A stretch of 64,000 nucleotides of DNA from Sipunculus nudus (taxonomy: Eukaryota > Annelida > Sipuncula > Golfingiida > Sipunculidae), in contig CM049310.1 of the NCBI GenBank assembly GCA_026874595.1, positions 78,547,056-78,611,055 on the forward strand, written 5' to 3'. A program made the translations under genes and the position numbers. The notes under the pieces were generated by a model, which saw nothing but the letters and a program-made list of their open reading frames with translations, did no database searches and was not told the origin of the DNA. Every line of letters begins with the position of its first letter. Within the stretch, counting starts at the first letter, position 1. This document shows positions 1-11,050 of the stretch, in pieces.

Positions 1-60
1 TTAAGAAAACCCTGCCGCCTCCTGACATATTTCTCTGGCTGATCTCGGCTACCAGTCACA
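1..60 (+). repeat. 3' end of the left LTR of the BEL/Pao element
   Basis: These bases end in a CA dinucleotide and match 4748-4806, with about one substitution and one indel in 60. The rest of this LTR lies outside the window. Confidence 0.82.
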
Positions 61-104
61 GTTCAATGACAGTCAGCTATTGAGTCGAGTTGACAACAGT
101 AGTC

Positions 105-1545
105 ATGCCAAAATCCAGTAAAGTTAGCACTGAGAACCCCACTGAGGGGGAGAAGTTTAAGTCATTGAGAAGTAGACGTATTACAGCCAAAAGACTGGTA
201 ACCCAAAGGATAAACAAGATATATGAGCTTATGAAGCTCTCAGAGAAGAAACAGAAAGTGTTTGAAGAACGTACTGCTCTTGAGAAATTATTTGAGAACT
301 TGAAATCTGTTCATGAGGATTATTTTGCATTACTAGAAAATGAAGAGAGAGAAGAAGCCCAGCTATATTTAGATAGTGTTGTGACAAAGAAAACAGTGTT
401 AGATGAGGCTATAGACAAATATTTGCAATGTGAAGAAACTGAAAACAGTCAAGAAAGGGCAACAGGCCCAGAAAAGGGACACATGAATGACAGTGCAACT
501 AATGATGTTGATAAATCAGAGATTGATAGTTGCAACAAGAGCAAAAGTAGTAAAAGTAAAGTAGAGACTGTGAAATCTGTTAGTTCGAGGTATTCTCGGT
601 TAAGTGTTGAGGCTGCAGCAAAGAAGGCAGCTCTGTTGGCTGAGGCAGCAGCTTCAGCAGAAAGAGAGCAGCTGGAACAGCAAATGTTAAAGCTCCAGCA
701 ACAAGTTAAACGTCTTGATGTGAAAACTCAGCTAGCTAAGGTCAAGGCTGAGCAAGCAGTACTTGACGAAGAAGACGTAGAGTCACATCGCAGTCTAGTG
801 TCCGGTCCAGAAAGGATAGAGTGACCGCATGGGTGCAGTCTTTGCAGTCTATGCCAGTGGAAGAAATATGTGGTGAGGTCCCTGTGTAAGACTGTACTCT
901 CAACCCTTGTGCTCAAGATTTCCAGCCAAGTGGTGAGAATTCTAGATCCGACCCATTGGGAGAACTGATACAAACTCTGCATATGCCAAAAACTGAAATT
1001 CTTAATTTTTATGGTAATCCAGGAAGATATTGGTCTTTTATCAAGTCATTTGAAAATAATGTTGACAGATATGATGTTGATGAGTAAGCTAAACTTACTA
1101 GATTGTTACAGTATTGCACTGGTAGAGCTTATAAGGTGATTGAAGGTTGTGCTGCCATGGGTAAGGGAGGTTATATCAGAGCCAAAGAGTTGTTAGCTGA
1201 GCGTTTTGGCAATAAGTATATCATATGTAATGCATGGGTAGATAGAGTCACATGTGGCAACAGAATTGCTACAGATACATTACAGGAGTTTGCTGATGAG
1301 TTGAGGTGTTTCAAGGAGACCATGCATGCAATGGATGGTCTTGGAGAAGTAAATCAGAGAGTTTTGGTTCAAGTAGCAGAGCGACTCCCAGTGTTTCTTC
1401 AGCATAGGTGGAAGAGACGAGTTGTCACAATTCGGGAGACATCTAGAAAACCAGAACTGGAAGACCTGGTTCGTTTCGTAGAACTCTCTGCAAAGGAAAC
1501 CAGCAATCCTGTATATGGTGCCTTGGGCGCAAGTTAGACCTCCAA
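105..1545 (+). pseudogene. BEL/Pao gag (broken)
   Basis: The first ATG is at 105; the open frame extends five codons further upstream without a better start. The N-terminal 240 residues are charged and helical, with coiled-coil character, and the frame stops at 822. A second block, about 990-1537, carries sequence like the DUF1759 domain found before the protease in Pao polyproteins (an FYGNPGRYWSFIKSF-type segment, then a stop at 1085, then an open stretch to 1537). The stops between the two blocks show that the gene is dead. Family assignment rests on order and resemblance. Confidence 0.75.
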
Positions 1546-1691
1546 GCCACAAGACAATTATGCATTGTCTGGTCTAAGGAAGCGAGGTTTCAGTGCAGCC
1601 ATGCAGGTGAGTCAGACAAGCAACAACAGGAAGTGTTTAGTGTTGGGACAGCACCTGTAGTTCACTGTTCAGATGTGTAGAGTTTAAGAAA

Positions 1692-2063
1692 ATGGCCCCA
1701 GAAAAAAGGCTCGAGGTGGCTAGACAAAACCGGTTATGTTTCAATTGCTTGAGAAAGGGCCATTTCTCTACTGACTGCAAGGCTGAGAAGACATGTTCAG
1801 TAGCGGGATGTAAAATAAAGCATACAAAGTTTCTGCACATTACTAGAAACAACGAACAAGTCTCACAAGGTAACCAAAGCAAGTCAACAGATACGACCAG
1901 TACAAATGGTGCTTCCAGTAATCATGTATCAGCTGACGTATACAGAGTGGCCATGCCAGATGTGAAAGTCAAAGTAAAATCAAGCAACAACCAGTCTGTA
2001 ATTACCTATGCGCTTCTTGACAGTGGGTCAACATCATCGTTTTGCTCCCTTCCCTGGACTTAG
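1692..2063 (+). pseudogene. BEL/Pao zinc knuckles and aspartic protease N-terminus
   Basis: Residues about 14-31 hold a CCHC knuckle (CFNCLRKGHFSTDC), followed by a second Cys/His cluster (CSVAGCKIKHTKFLH). Tandem clusters of this kind are usual in Pao polyproteins. Near the end of the frame, ALLDSGSTSSF supplies the Asp-Ser-Gly active-site triad of a retropepsin. The frame stops right after this motif, and the protease tail continues in other frames toward 2180. Confidence 0.8.
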
Positions 2064-2188
2064 TTCACCAGCTGAAATCTAAGGGAGAAGAGCAGACACT
2101 CAATTTGTCAACATTAGAGAAAAGGGGTAGCCCAACGAATGTTACTGTTCACAGCTTAGTCGTTTCTGAAGTAGATAATTGAGACTCT

Positions 2189-3457
2189 GTGGTGCTGAAT
2201 AAGGTATATGCCAGACCTGAGCTTCCCATCAGCACAGGGTGTCTGCCCAGGAGTCATGATCTGGAGAGATGGGAGCATCTGAGAGACCTTGACATCCCAT
2301 TGCTAACAAGAGATAAGCGCATTCAACTCCTTATTGGTCAAGATGCGCCAGAGGCTATAGTACCACTTGAAGTTAGACGTGCTCGTAAAGGACAAGAACA
2401 CCTAGCACCATTCGCTACAAAGACTGTCTTAGGGTGGTCACTGAATGGACCTATTGAAGTGTGTGCACAAGGTCAGAGTGCATTTTCAGGATTTGTAGCA
2501 TCACAGCTAGAGCAGAAATTAGAGCTTTTCTGGAAAATAGATTGTCCTAGTATGAGTAACAATGGGAAGGGGTTGTCCATGGAGGATCGTCAAGCCTTGA
2601 GTGTAATGGACGCTTCAGTTAGCAAAAGGAGCGGACATTATGAAGTGGCTATACCATTTCCTGAGAATACATCCCTCCCAGACAACAAGCCGTTGGCTGA
2701 GCGCCGCCTACAGCACCTTGCAAAGAAAATGAAGGGGAACCAACAACTTCAGAAGGATTACACAGAGAGCATGAAAGACCTAATTAACAAGGGTTACGCA
2801 GAGAAGATCTCAGAGAGTGACAAGGACAGAAATGATGGACCCCTGTGGTATTTGCCACACCATGCAGTCACCAGCCCACACAAGTCAAAATTGCGCATAG
2901 TGTTTGATTGTGCAGCGAGATACGGGGGACTTTCGCTGAACAGCAGAGTGCTACAAGGTCCAGACCTTACAAGCAGGTTACTTGGTGTTCTCTTGAGGTT
3001 TCAAGAGTATCCCATCGCTGTCACATCAGACATAGAGGCCATGTTCCACCAGGTCCAAGTACCACAGTTTTATTGTGATGTGCTGCGTTTCCTCTGGTGG
3101 CGTGATGGTAACCCGGTCAATGTCGTTGATGTATACAGGATGAGTGTGCATTTGTTTGGGGGCACTTGGAGTCTGAGTGTCTGTTCATATGCATTGCAAC
3201 AGAGAGCGAAGGACAACAAAGAGGAATTCGGTCCTCAAGTGTTTGAATGTGTATATCAGAATTTTTACGTGGATGATTTTCTCAAATCATTCTCAACAGG
3301 AAAAGAAGCAGTAGAAACCGCAAATGAGTTGCCAAGACTTTTGGCTAAAGGTGGGTTTCGTTTGAGCAAGTGGTACGACAAGAAGAGAAATCTGTGTTCA
3401 TGTGACATAGTTCTTGTTGTGGACCCCAGTGTGCCAAGAAATTGTTATTGGTTCTGA
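2189..3457 (+). pseudogene. BEL/Pao protease tail and reverse transcriptase
   Basis: An open stretch of about 420 codons follows an in-frame stop at about 2180. The first 100 residues resemble the protease-to-RT linker of Pao elements (IQLLIGQDAPEAIVPLEVRR). The RT core follows: LRIVFDCAARYGG, then TSDIEAMFHQVQVP with the first catalytic Asp, then NFYVDDFLKSF with the YVDD box at about 3266-3280. The frame dies soon after the thumb region, and no RNase H or integrase follows. The track's start is not an ATG, so this is one piece of a former polyprotein. Confidence 0.88.
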
Positions 3458-3755
3458 TGGACTGGTCAGATCGGCAACGGTTGAGACAAAATGTCAACTC
3501 TCACCAGGCCAGTGACCAAACTTTGTCTCATTGAATGCCATGATTATAAAGATATGTATACTCAGTAGTTGTAATGAATGTATCAATTGTATTGAATGCT
3601 TTCTAGGTAGTATTAGAAATCAGGTAAATAACGTAGGAGAGGAACTTCTTTCCCATATATTGTTGTAATCTTTAGGATTATTTATATGTTAAGGGGTGCC
3701 TACGTCCCAGTTGAGAGGTCATTTTAACCCTCCTGAAGTCGGGTTCGGGGGGCGG

Positions 3756-4806
3756 TGTAAGGGACGTAGTCATTTTCCATAGATTTCCACTAGGTGGCAC
3801 TAGAAGAACGAGCCAGTAAGTAGCTCAGTTACTTTTTTGTCTGTACGGCAGTTCGTGCATTTTTTGGTAATCAGATCAGCCTGAACCCATAAGGGGAGAA
3901 GCATGTTGCTCGACAATATGCCGCAATGTCGTAAGTAATCACATATTTACTTTCATTTATATACTGATAATTGTATAAAATATTCATTAAGCAGTCAAAA
4001 TACTGGAGTCATTAGTATCCCTTCATTTTGTAGTTTGAAAAGTTGCAATAGAACAGAAAAGGTTTGTGTACCTCAATTGTCACGCCCTACATTACCCTGT
4101 AGTAGCTGATATACATGCTGAACAGTGCTTGCTCCCATGTACAGATAGGCCCCAATTAATTTTTCTGTGCTGTAAGATAGTATGGGCTGTGGTATGTCAC
4201 TGCTGATATAAGCGGAGCTAGGCTCTCATAAAAGGACAATGCCATCCATGACTGTGTTGCTGTATATAGGAATAGCTTAATTATGTCTTCATATGTTTGT
4301 GTTATGTAGGAATAGTGATTTAATGGTGATATTTGCTTATTTACTGCTGCATTTTGGTACAAGTAACTAGTATTTACACTAAATCGGTAAATTTAATGGC
4401 TATAATACTTCAATATTATTAGGTTGAAGAAACAGGTCAGTACAGAAAAGTAAACATAAAGCAGCATAGACTTCTTATTTAGTTAAAATATTATTTTCTG
4501 GTCAGTAAGCCATACATAGTTTAGAATTTGGATTTGTTTTGTCATATCAGCAGCATGATTGATATGTTTATTAATCATATACTTTAAGAGTCATTTATAT
4601 ACCTTATATATATATATATTACATCCATATTAGGAATTTCATTTATTTATGCATGTACATACTTATTTGCATTTAGATGTAGCTTTAAACATAAGAATAA
4701 ATTCATATTTGTTAATTTGTAGATTGAACCGGCTTCAGAATAAAGAATTAAAAAACCCTGCCGCGTCCTGACATATTTCTCTGGCTGATCTCGGCTACCA
4801 GTCACA
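3756..4806 (+). repeat. 3' LTR of the BEL/Pao element
   Basis: The LTR begins with TGTAAGGGACGTAG directly after a purine-rich tract at about 3741-3755, a good polypurine primer site. It ends with CA at 4806, where it matches the window's first 60 bases. Length is about 1.05 kb. A CTCF-like core, CCACTAGGTGGCA, lies at 3787-3799. The long ORFs inside it on either strand have no recognisable product. Confidence 0.82.
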
Positions 4807-5296
4807 CTGGTTTTGTGTGGAAATAAATATAAGCTGTATTATGAGTTGTTAGTGTTAAACTTATGTATGATTTTGATAGTTTCTTTGGAGACAGGGAAGA
4901 GATTGATTTCATTTATTTTATTAACAAATGGAGTGCCACTGTCATACAGATTTTGACTTGGCCATATAACTGATAAGCAGCACATATAAGATAAAGAGTT
5001 TAACTATTTATTAAAATTTAATAACAAATATTGTGCCAAATATAATTTTTATTAAAAATAATAAGAGAATAATATGATTTTTTTAATAAAATATAACTGA
5101 AATGATTATTAAAATAATATTATAGAATATATTCATGAATGCATTCATGAATACATTTTGAAAGTATTTGCACTGGTATTCAAATACTTTCATTTTTACC
5201 TGAATTCCCATTCTGATGCAAGAAATTTTATAATGGCATGTCTGGTATTTATTTAGTTTTAACCAAACAATGATGTTGAGAATCCAGAATATAAAC
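4807..5296. other. AT-rich spacer without genes
   Basis: I see no coding or repeat structure that I can name here. The stretch is AT-rich, with short direct repeats of a 'cattcatgaat' type near 5135-5155. Confidence 0.5.
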
Positions 5297-6920
5297 AAAG
5301 GACCCATGGGTCACGACAACCAGCTTAAGTTTGAAATTTTTGCAAATGCAAAATATGAAAAATATTCTAATGTAATGTTTTTTATTTATATAAGCATATG
5401 AGAAGCTAAGAGGAAAGGGCCTCCTACTTGGTTATAGTAAAGTTCTCAATATATGATTGCAAACTAATACTCTGACAAGACTGTCATGAAGAAAAACAGT
5501 AAAAGTTTTGAGATACTGTGATGCATATGAAAAATTTGCAGATGGACAGGCAAGTGGACAGAATGGACTAATACCTTCATTTCACTTTCAAGGGAATAAT
5601 GCATTTAAGTTTATATATAACAACATGGCATCTACAAAATTATTCCTTGAATCCCTATTAAAACTTTTTGCACATTGGAGGTTTCAGTACATGCTTAATT
5701 TTATTCACCGAAATAAAATAAAAGATTCAGTACATTTGATAAAATAAAAACATCTTTTCAAATAAAGTATACACACTGTTGGTTGAATGAGGGACAAACA
5801 ATATAATTATGCTAATTACAATCTCAGCTATAATTATTTACTGGAATTAATAGTCAATTTCACACCTGGTGAAGTTTTACTCTTCTGAAGTAAAGCATAA
5901 CTTATCTGATGAACATCCAAACTTTCATAGCAATACATCACTTTGGGGACACAATTAAATGTGCACTTTAATCATTGTAACCCTGGTTAAATCTAAAATG
6001 TAGCATGTCCAAGAATAAAATAAAATACAGAAAATTATAACATCTAGTTTATGCACCAGCTGGGGGGGGGGGGGGGTGAGTGCAGGGCAGGGGAAGCCTG
6101 CTAGTAGTGGCCAAGCTGGGCCAAGGCAAGCTGCCTGGGATGGGTTACATAATGCAAGTGAAGGCTGTACTACTAGGTGGGCCAGATGTAAACAACACTT
6201 GACATGGTGTATGAAAACTTGAATAAAAGCTACTCTTTTCAAACAATTTCTTTGAAATTTCAGATTTTAAAAGATTAAATCCTTATGTATATATGCTGTG
6301 AAAATAAAATCAACAGTACTTACAGGGAAAAAACGTGCCACTGCCAAATTTGGACAAAATTTAAGGTATTGATTTTTTATTTATGCTAATAACTTGGACA
6401 ATTTGCAAAATTCAGATCTAATTTTGGGTAAACAATTGAATCTTGATTAAATAAAGTTATATTCCTGAAAAAAAAAGTCTCCAGCTTCAGCAATTCTCAT
6501 GTTAAGTGAGCTAATATATTTCCTGATTTTAAAAAAATTGCATTATATTTGGGCCTATAACTTCAAAATAATACCCAATACTGACCTAATTTTTGGTATG
6601 TGCACAGAAAATGTATGGAAGAATATGAATACTAAATCTGATCAAAAACAGATCAGTGGTTTTGATATTAGGCAGCCTTGAAGTGTAACAATGGTTTTTT
6701 TTATGGAAAACGGAGGTTTTTCTTTTATATCTCAAAGGAACGAAGTTCTAATGACCCAATTTTTGGTATGGTAGGAGATTTTGGGGATATCTAATGGTAT
6801 GCAGAATTTTGGATTCGTAGGTCCAACAGTTTTAAAACGTGCCCTGTTAACGGCCGGACGGACGACGGACAAAGGACCACGACTATAGCTCAGATGACTT
6901 ATAGTCAGCTGAGCTAAAAA
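5297..6920 (+). mobile_element. pearl-like non-autonomous element, copy A
   Basis: The left end carries the palindrome GACCCATGGGTC (5301-5312). The right end carries ACGG-type short repeats (about 6852-6872), then an imperfect hairpin, TAGCTCAGATGACT / AGTCAGCTGAGCTA, at about 6885-6915. The same two ends bound copies B, C and D. A run of 15 G lies at 6062-6076. The layout (core sequence, ACGG microsatellite, terminal hairpin) resembles the 'pearl' elements described from Crassostrea and Helentron-associated elements in general. No coding capacity is seen. Confidence 0.72.
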
Positions 6921-6944
6921 AGAAGGTGCTTCGTCTGTCATCAA

Positions 6945-7490
6945 AGTTGTGCAAAAAACTAGGAAAGTAAGAAAATTCTCAGGTGACCCATCAGATGTAA
7001 AGGACTGGGTTGCTGATGCCAAGAGGCAAGTAAGATTGCAAGGATTAGAAAGGAAATATGGGGTAGATTACCTGTTATCTCATTTAGAGGGTAATGCCAC
7101 AGAGGAGGAAAGATATTTTCCTGAAAAGGATAATTGCACAGTAAGCTATATATTTAGGGAACTGTTCAGCGCTTTCATTAAGAGACTTAGTATAACAAAG
7201 CCGAAACTGGGCGATTAGGAGAGAGTGCGAGAGAATTCTTATGCTTTGATGGGGCTCCTGGATAGGGCTTTGGCCACAGTTGAGGGATGCATCTCTGATA
7301 AAGATAAGGTTTTGCAAGATTGATTTATTACCATCTTTGGAGACCAGAATCTGTGTAAGCATTTGAAGACTCAGATTCGTTTCTGTCCCGAATCTTCCTT
7401 TAAATATATCTGTAAAGAAGTGCTGCAGTGGGCCCAGGATGATGTAGTTACCTCTCCCTCTGACATGGTTAGATCAAAGAGGTGAAAGGT
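6945..7490 (+). pseudogene. Gypsy-type gag remnant 1
   Basis: The frame 6949-7216 reads a capsid-like segment (KFSGDPSDVKDWVADAKRQ, then GVDYLLSHLEGNATEEERYF). Related gag sequence continues to about 7490 in other frames with several stops (LDRALATVEGCISDKDKVLQ; DQNLCKHLKTQIR). This is the helical gag core of Ty3/Gypsy elements. It starts a few bases after the end of pearl-like copy A, so the pearl element may have landed in it. Confidence 0.7.
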
Positions 7491-7903
7491 TTATAATACT
7501 GAAGTCCCAGTAAATAGTTGTAGCGGATCCTTCCCATCAGGAGATCTTTGGAAGAAAAGTGTACTGAGACACAGCTTCATGCACTGATTGAAATGCAGAT
7601 TCAAGAACTGTTATTGAAAATAACTGATTGAAAAACAACAACAAGAACTGTTAACTCAGTAACAAAAACTTTTAATGGACCTTATGGCCTAGAAACAGTC
7701 CAGGGAACGAACAAAAGGTTCTGACGGTCTTTGCTTCTACTGCAAGAGACCTGTTCACCTCAAAAGGAAGTGCTTTAAGTGCAAAGCTGATCAGCGAAGG
7801 ACTAAGGATGAATTACCTGTTTCTCAGCCTTTCCCAAGGATCCCACCAGGTCAGTGGAGGGATTTACTCTCAAAGTGAATAAAAAAAGAGAGCACTTCAA
7901 GCT
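7491..7903 (+). pseudogene. Gypsy gag C-terminus with one zinc knuckle
   Basis: At about 7733-7780 one frame reads CFYCKRPVHLKRKC, a C-x2-C-x4-H-x4-C nucleic-acid-binding knuckle. Around it the frame is short and interrupted. It fits the position expected downstream of gag remnant 1. Confidence 0.6.
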
Positions 7904-8100
7904 ATGCTTCACCAAGTTGTGGTGAAGAAGGAAATTGGAGAGATTGGCCTATGTGGACTTTTGTATACACTCAAGGTTAAGATTCAGCAAGACACTTTTC
8001 CGTTACCTCACATAGAAGAAAGTGTAGATGCTTTAAGTGATGCTAAATATACCAAGTTAGATGCTGAGAGAGGGGCAGAGGCTGTTTTTGATGATCTCAA
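7904..8100 (+). pseudogene. Gypsy RT fragment fused to gag
   Basis: The open stretch contains an RT finger/palm motif of the Gypsy type (DTFPLPHIEESVDALSDAKY followed by a Lys-Leu-Asp). In an intact RT the catalytic region would follow. Here the text switches after Leu-Asp into gag-like sequence (RGAEAVFDDLN), so a deletion or template switch has joined RT to gag. Confidence 0.65.
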
Positions 8101-8631
8101 TTAAGCTTTTGGTGAGAAGAATACAGCAACCCAGTTGTTAGGCCAACTATTAGAAAGGAAACAGAAGCCAGGTGAGTCATTAAGGACCTTTTCACATTCA
8201 CTTATGGATTTAACTGACAGGGTTCTGGCTAATAACCCTTATTGTATCTTGACAGGGATCAGATACTAAAAGAACAACTTTCTAACAAGGTATGCGACTC
8301 TGCATTAAGGAGTGGGGTTAAGCTAATCCTGAGATGCAGACCAGGTTTATATTTCCTTGAGTTAAGAGAGGAAGCTATCATGTGGGCCAAGGAAGATTCA
8401 GGTATGTCTGCAGAGACACCTGCAAATTTTTATCTGGTTGAAATTTCAGGTTCTCACGAGAGTGAGATCCAAATGTTAACAGCGGGTCAAGTGGATCTCA
8501 CAAAGTTACTACGGATGCAGCAGGAGCAACAAAGTTGCGTATTAGGGCAGCAGCATCAGCTGTTTCAGAGGTTCACTAAGTCCCCTGTAGTGGGGAAGGA
8601 ATACCCTAATAAGAAACTGGGTAAGACCTAG
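8101..8631 (+). pseudogene. Gypsy-type gag remnant 2
   Basis: After a stop at 8102, gag sequence resumes (ATQLLGQLLERKQKPGESL, then the stretch from 8242 with FLELREEAIMWAKED and a Gln-rich tail). It is homologous in style to gag remnant 1 but represents a second copy. The frame ends at 8631, where DIRS-type sequence begins. Confidence 0.7.
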
Positions 8632-9240
8632 TTTAGACCTAGTTTAGCCAAATATAACACTACCTGGGATGTATCAGTGGTGCTAGAATATTTAGACACT
8701 TGTGCCTGCCAATAAGCTCTGTTTACAGAAATTAATTGTTTTCTCGTTACAGGCCAACAAAGTCAGTCCATCATTTCATGGATCTTGATCATATGCAAAC
8801 TAGTAAAACGTCATCTCATTTTTTTTGTAAACAATCTTGTTAAGCATTCCGGTCCTGGTGTTGATCAGCCAGTCCATGTACTACCAGCCCATCCCACAGA
8901 CAGGAGATTACGTGTCCTTACTTAACTCAAACAAGGAATAAAGGAACTCATCAAGGCTTTTTGTTAGCATTATTAAACCGCATAAAGCTGTCTCTATAAG
9001 TACCTTATCAAGATGGGTAAAGATCACCCTACAAAGGGCTGGTATAGACACATACAGATTTACCAGCCACAGCGCTAGGTCAGCCTCTACAAGTGCTGCA
9101 TTTAAAAACTCTTTACCTCTCCAAGCCATCTTAAAACAGCAGGATGGACAAATCAGTGTAAGTTTGCTAAATACTATAACAAACCAGTTAAGTCTTCAGA
9201 AACTTTTGGACTAGCTGTCCTACACTATGCTAAGGATTAA
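8632..9240 (+). pseudogene. DIRS-type tyrosine recombinase, catalytic domain
   Basis: Fragments in all three frames read as one tyrosine recombinase of the DIRS/Ngaro kind: AKYNTTWDVSVVLEYL at about 8645, a TGQQSQS box at about 8750, NNLVKHSGPGVDQPVHVLP at about 8830, and KPHKAVSISTLSRWVKITLQ followed by FTSHSARSAS at about 9060. The His-x-x-Arg pair of the active site is kept. The first catalytic Arg box reads Gln instead of Arg, which one CGA-to-CAA change would explain. Many stops and frameshifts make it inactive. Confidence 0.75.
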
Positions 9241-9560
9241 GGTCATATTATCAGAACTTGAAGCAGTGTCTGACCATACTTAATCATAACTGATAACAAC
9301 TGGACTCTGTGATAATGTAGAAGCTCACTTAGTTAGACAGGTGGTGGGATATTATACCTTGATATTAGCCCATTCCCTATCATGCACACTTTATGATTTT
9401 ACTATACCCAGGTTACACAGATGCTTACCTGACAGTTGTTTGAACAATTTAAATAATAAATGTTAGTATGTTGGATTGCATTGTTATTTCACAAAGTGGT
9501 ATTCCTGTATAACTCTGTGAAAACTAACACAAAAGCAAAGAGACTTTAAAGCAAGAATGC
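9241..9560. other. Spacer between two DIRS fragments
   Basis: No gene is visible. The first part probably still belongs to the element that carried the recombinase, since DIRS recombinases are followed by terminal non-coding sequence. Confidence 0.4.
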
Positions 9561-10605
9561 AATTATCACTTAGGGCAAAGAATAACCTTAAGTGGTGGCT
9601 AGAACATGCTCACAAAGACAAAACCCTGTTAACATTCAAAACCTGGATATGGCTTTATGCATCCAACAAGGGGGGGGGGGGTTGTAGGGGCCACACATGC
9701 CGAACACTCAACCATAGGGAGCAGATGGGCTGATACAAACCTGTTTGCCCACAATAATTTGTTTAGAGTAAGAACTCGTTTTTCTAGGACTTCAATCTCT
9801 GTGTGAAAGCATGAAAAATGTTCACATCCTATTGCTAATGGATAATGTTACTGCTGTATCTTACATCTAAACCATAGGCAGACACATCTAGACTTCGTGT
9901 AAAGATAGAGAGATCTGGCTGACTGCTTCTGATATCCCTGGTTCCACAAATATATCTAGTAGGTACAGCAAGTTGGATATTTGATGACAAAAAAGAATGA
10001 GAATTAGTCAGGCAAGTGTAAAAGAAAATCACACAAATATGGAGAAAACCAGACACTGATATGTTTGCCTCTACAATAAAAACAATTAGATAAAACCTAT
10101 GCATCTTGGAAGGCAGTGCCAAAAGCTTATGCAGTAAATGCATTTACACTGAAATGGACCACAGTTTTTATAGAACTTTCTCTGTTTAGTCTGCTGACCA
10201 AAATACTAAAGAAGCTATGAAAGGATCAGACAAGAGCAATTGTTATAGTTCTGGTATGGGAAACAATGATGGTGACCACAGATGACCCAGATTCTAAACA
10301 TTCATCCGACAGAACTCCCTCACAGGAAATGGCTACTAAAACTGCCTTGTAGTCCCAACAAAATACATCAATTGTGGCCCAAGATAAAAATGATAGCCTG
10401 TCTCTTGTCAGACAGAGACTGCGATGCCAAGGTGATGCTCAAAGAACCCAAGATATTATCATGTGTTCCTGGAGATCATGCACCAGAAAACAGTACAAGG
10501 TATTCTTGCTGAAGTGGGAAGTTTTCTAAGGAAATAACATTGACCCTTGTAAATCTACAACTGCAGGTGTACCATGCTAGTTTTTTGTCTAAACACAATG
10601 GACCC
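9561..10605 (+). pseudogene. DIRS-type RNase H and recombinase N-terminus
   Basis: Reading across frames: NNLKWWLEHAHKDK at about 9575; a run of 12 G at 9670-9681; an RNase H-like LLLMDNVTAVSYI segment at about 9825; then AVNAFTLKW at about 10130 and IHPTELPHRKWLLKLPCSP at about 10300. At about 10490-10590 it shifts to QYKVFLLKWEVF and NNIDPC, typical of the N-terminal DNA-binding part of DIRS recombinases. This order (RNase H, linker, recombinase start) is that of DIRS elements. The SINE at 10709 lies just downstream. Confidence 0.72.
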
Positions 10606-10708
10606 AATCTGGTAAGAAGAGAACAGATCAGACCATCCATCAGGGACAAGTTCAAACCAATCTGTAATGCCTAACTTTATGATGAGAATGGGGAATATCA
10701 TTTCATAG

Positions 10709-11037
10709 TGACCAGCTTCTGTGGCTAAGGGGTAGAGCATAGGATGCAAAGCCAGAAGATTGTGAGTTTGAATCTCAGCCAAGACGAGTGCACCTTCTGG
10801 GGGTTCCACAGTGGTATGACCCAGCAATAGGGATGATTACACACCCAGGGCCCACAGGTGCAGTAGCCTCCAGGCCTGGTTGACGCCAGGATATAAAATG
10901 AGAGGAAACGTGTGATACTGCCCTGTCAAGTTGTCCAAAACCGGAATGGAATTCTGCAGATGTACACATATGTAATAAAGTAAGTATTGAAGAATTGAGG
11001 CGGTTACCTCCACAAATAAAAATATTAACAAAAAAAG
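10709..11037 (+). mobile_element. tRNA-derived SINE, copy 1
   Basis: The head at about 10715-10785 looks like a tRNA: an A-box-like TGGCTAAGGGGTAGAGC and a B-box-like GTGAGTTTGAATCTCAG. A body of about 250 bases follows, ending in an A-rich tail. The element is bounded by an imperfect target-site duplication, ATATCATTTCATA at about 10695-10707 and ATATCACTTGATA at 11038-11050. The body recurs at 56683-56935. Transcription would be by RNA polymerase III. Confidence 0.82.
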
Positions 11038-11050
11038 ATATCACTTGATA

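Larger units (their letters stand above)
1..4806 (+). mobile_element. BEL/Pao LTR retrotransposon, internally deleted
   Basis: A degenerate LTR retrotransposon runs from the window edge to 4806. The last 60 bases of the left LTR (1-60) recur at the end of the right LTR (to 4806) with only about two differences. Between them, in order, lie a coiled-coil gag, two zinc-knuckle-like motifs, an aspartic protease with an ALLDSGS core, and an RT with YVDD. This order and the RT style are those of BEL/Pao, not Gypsy. RNase H and integrase are absent: only about 300 bases separate the broken RT frame from the right LTR. Several stops and frameshifts interrupt the coding part. The element cannot be autonomous as it stands. 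Confidence 0.88.

Noticed and set aside
10715-10785. A functional tRNA gene
   Set aside because: The stems are imperfect and the sequence runs into a 250-base body with an A-rich tail and a target duplication, which is SINE structure.
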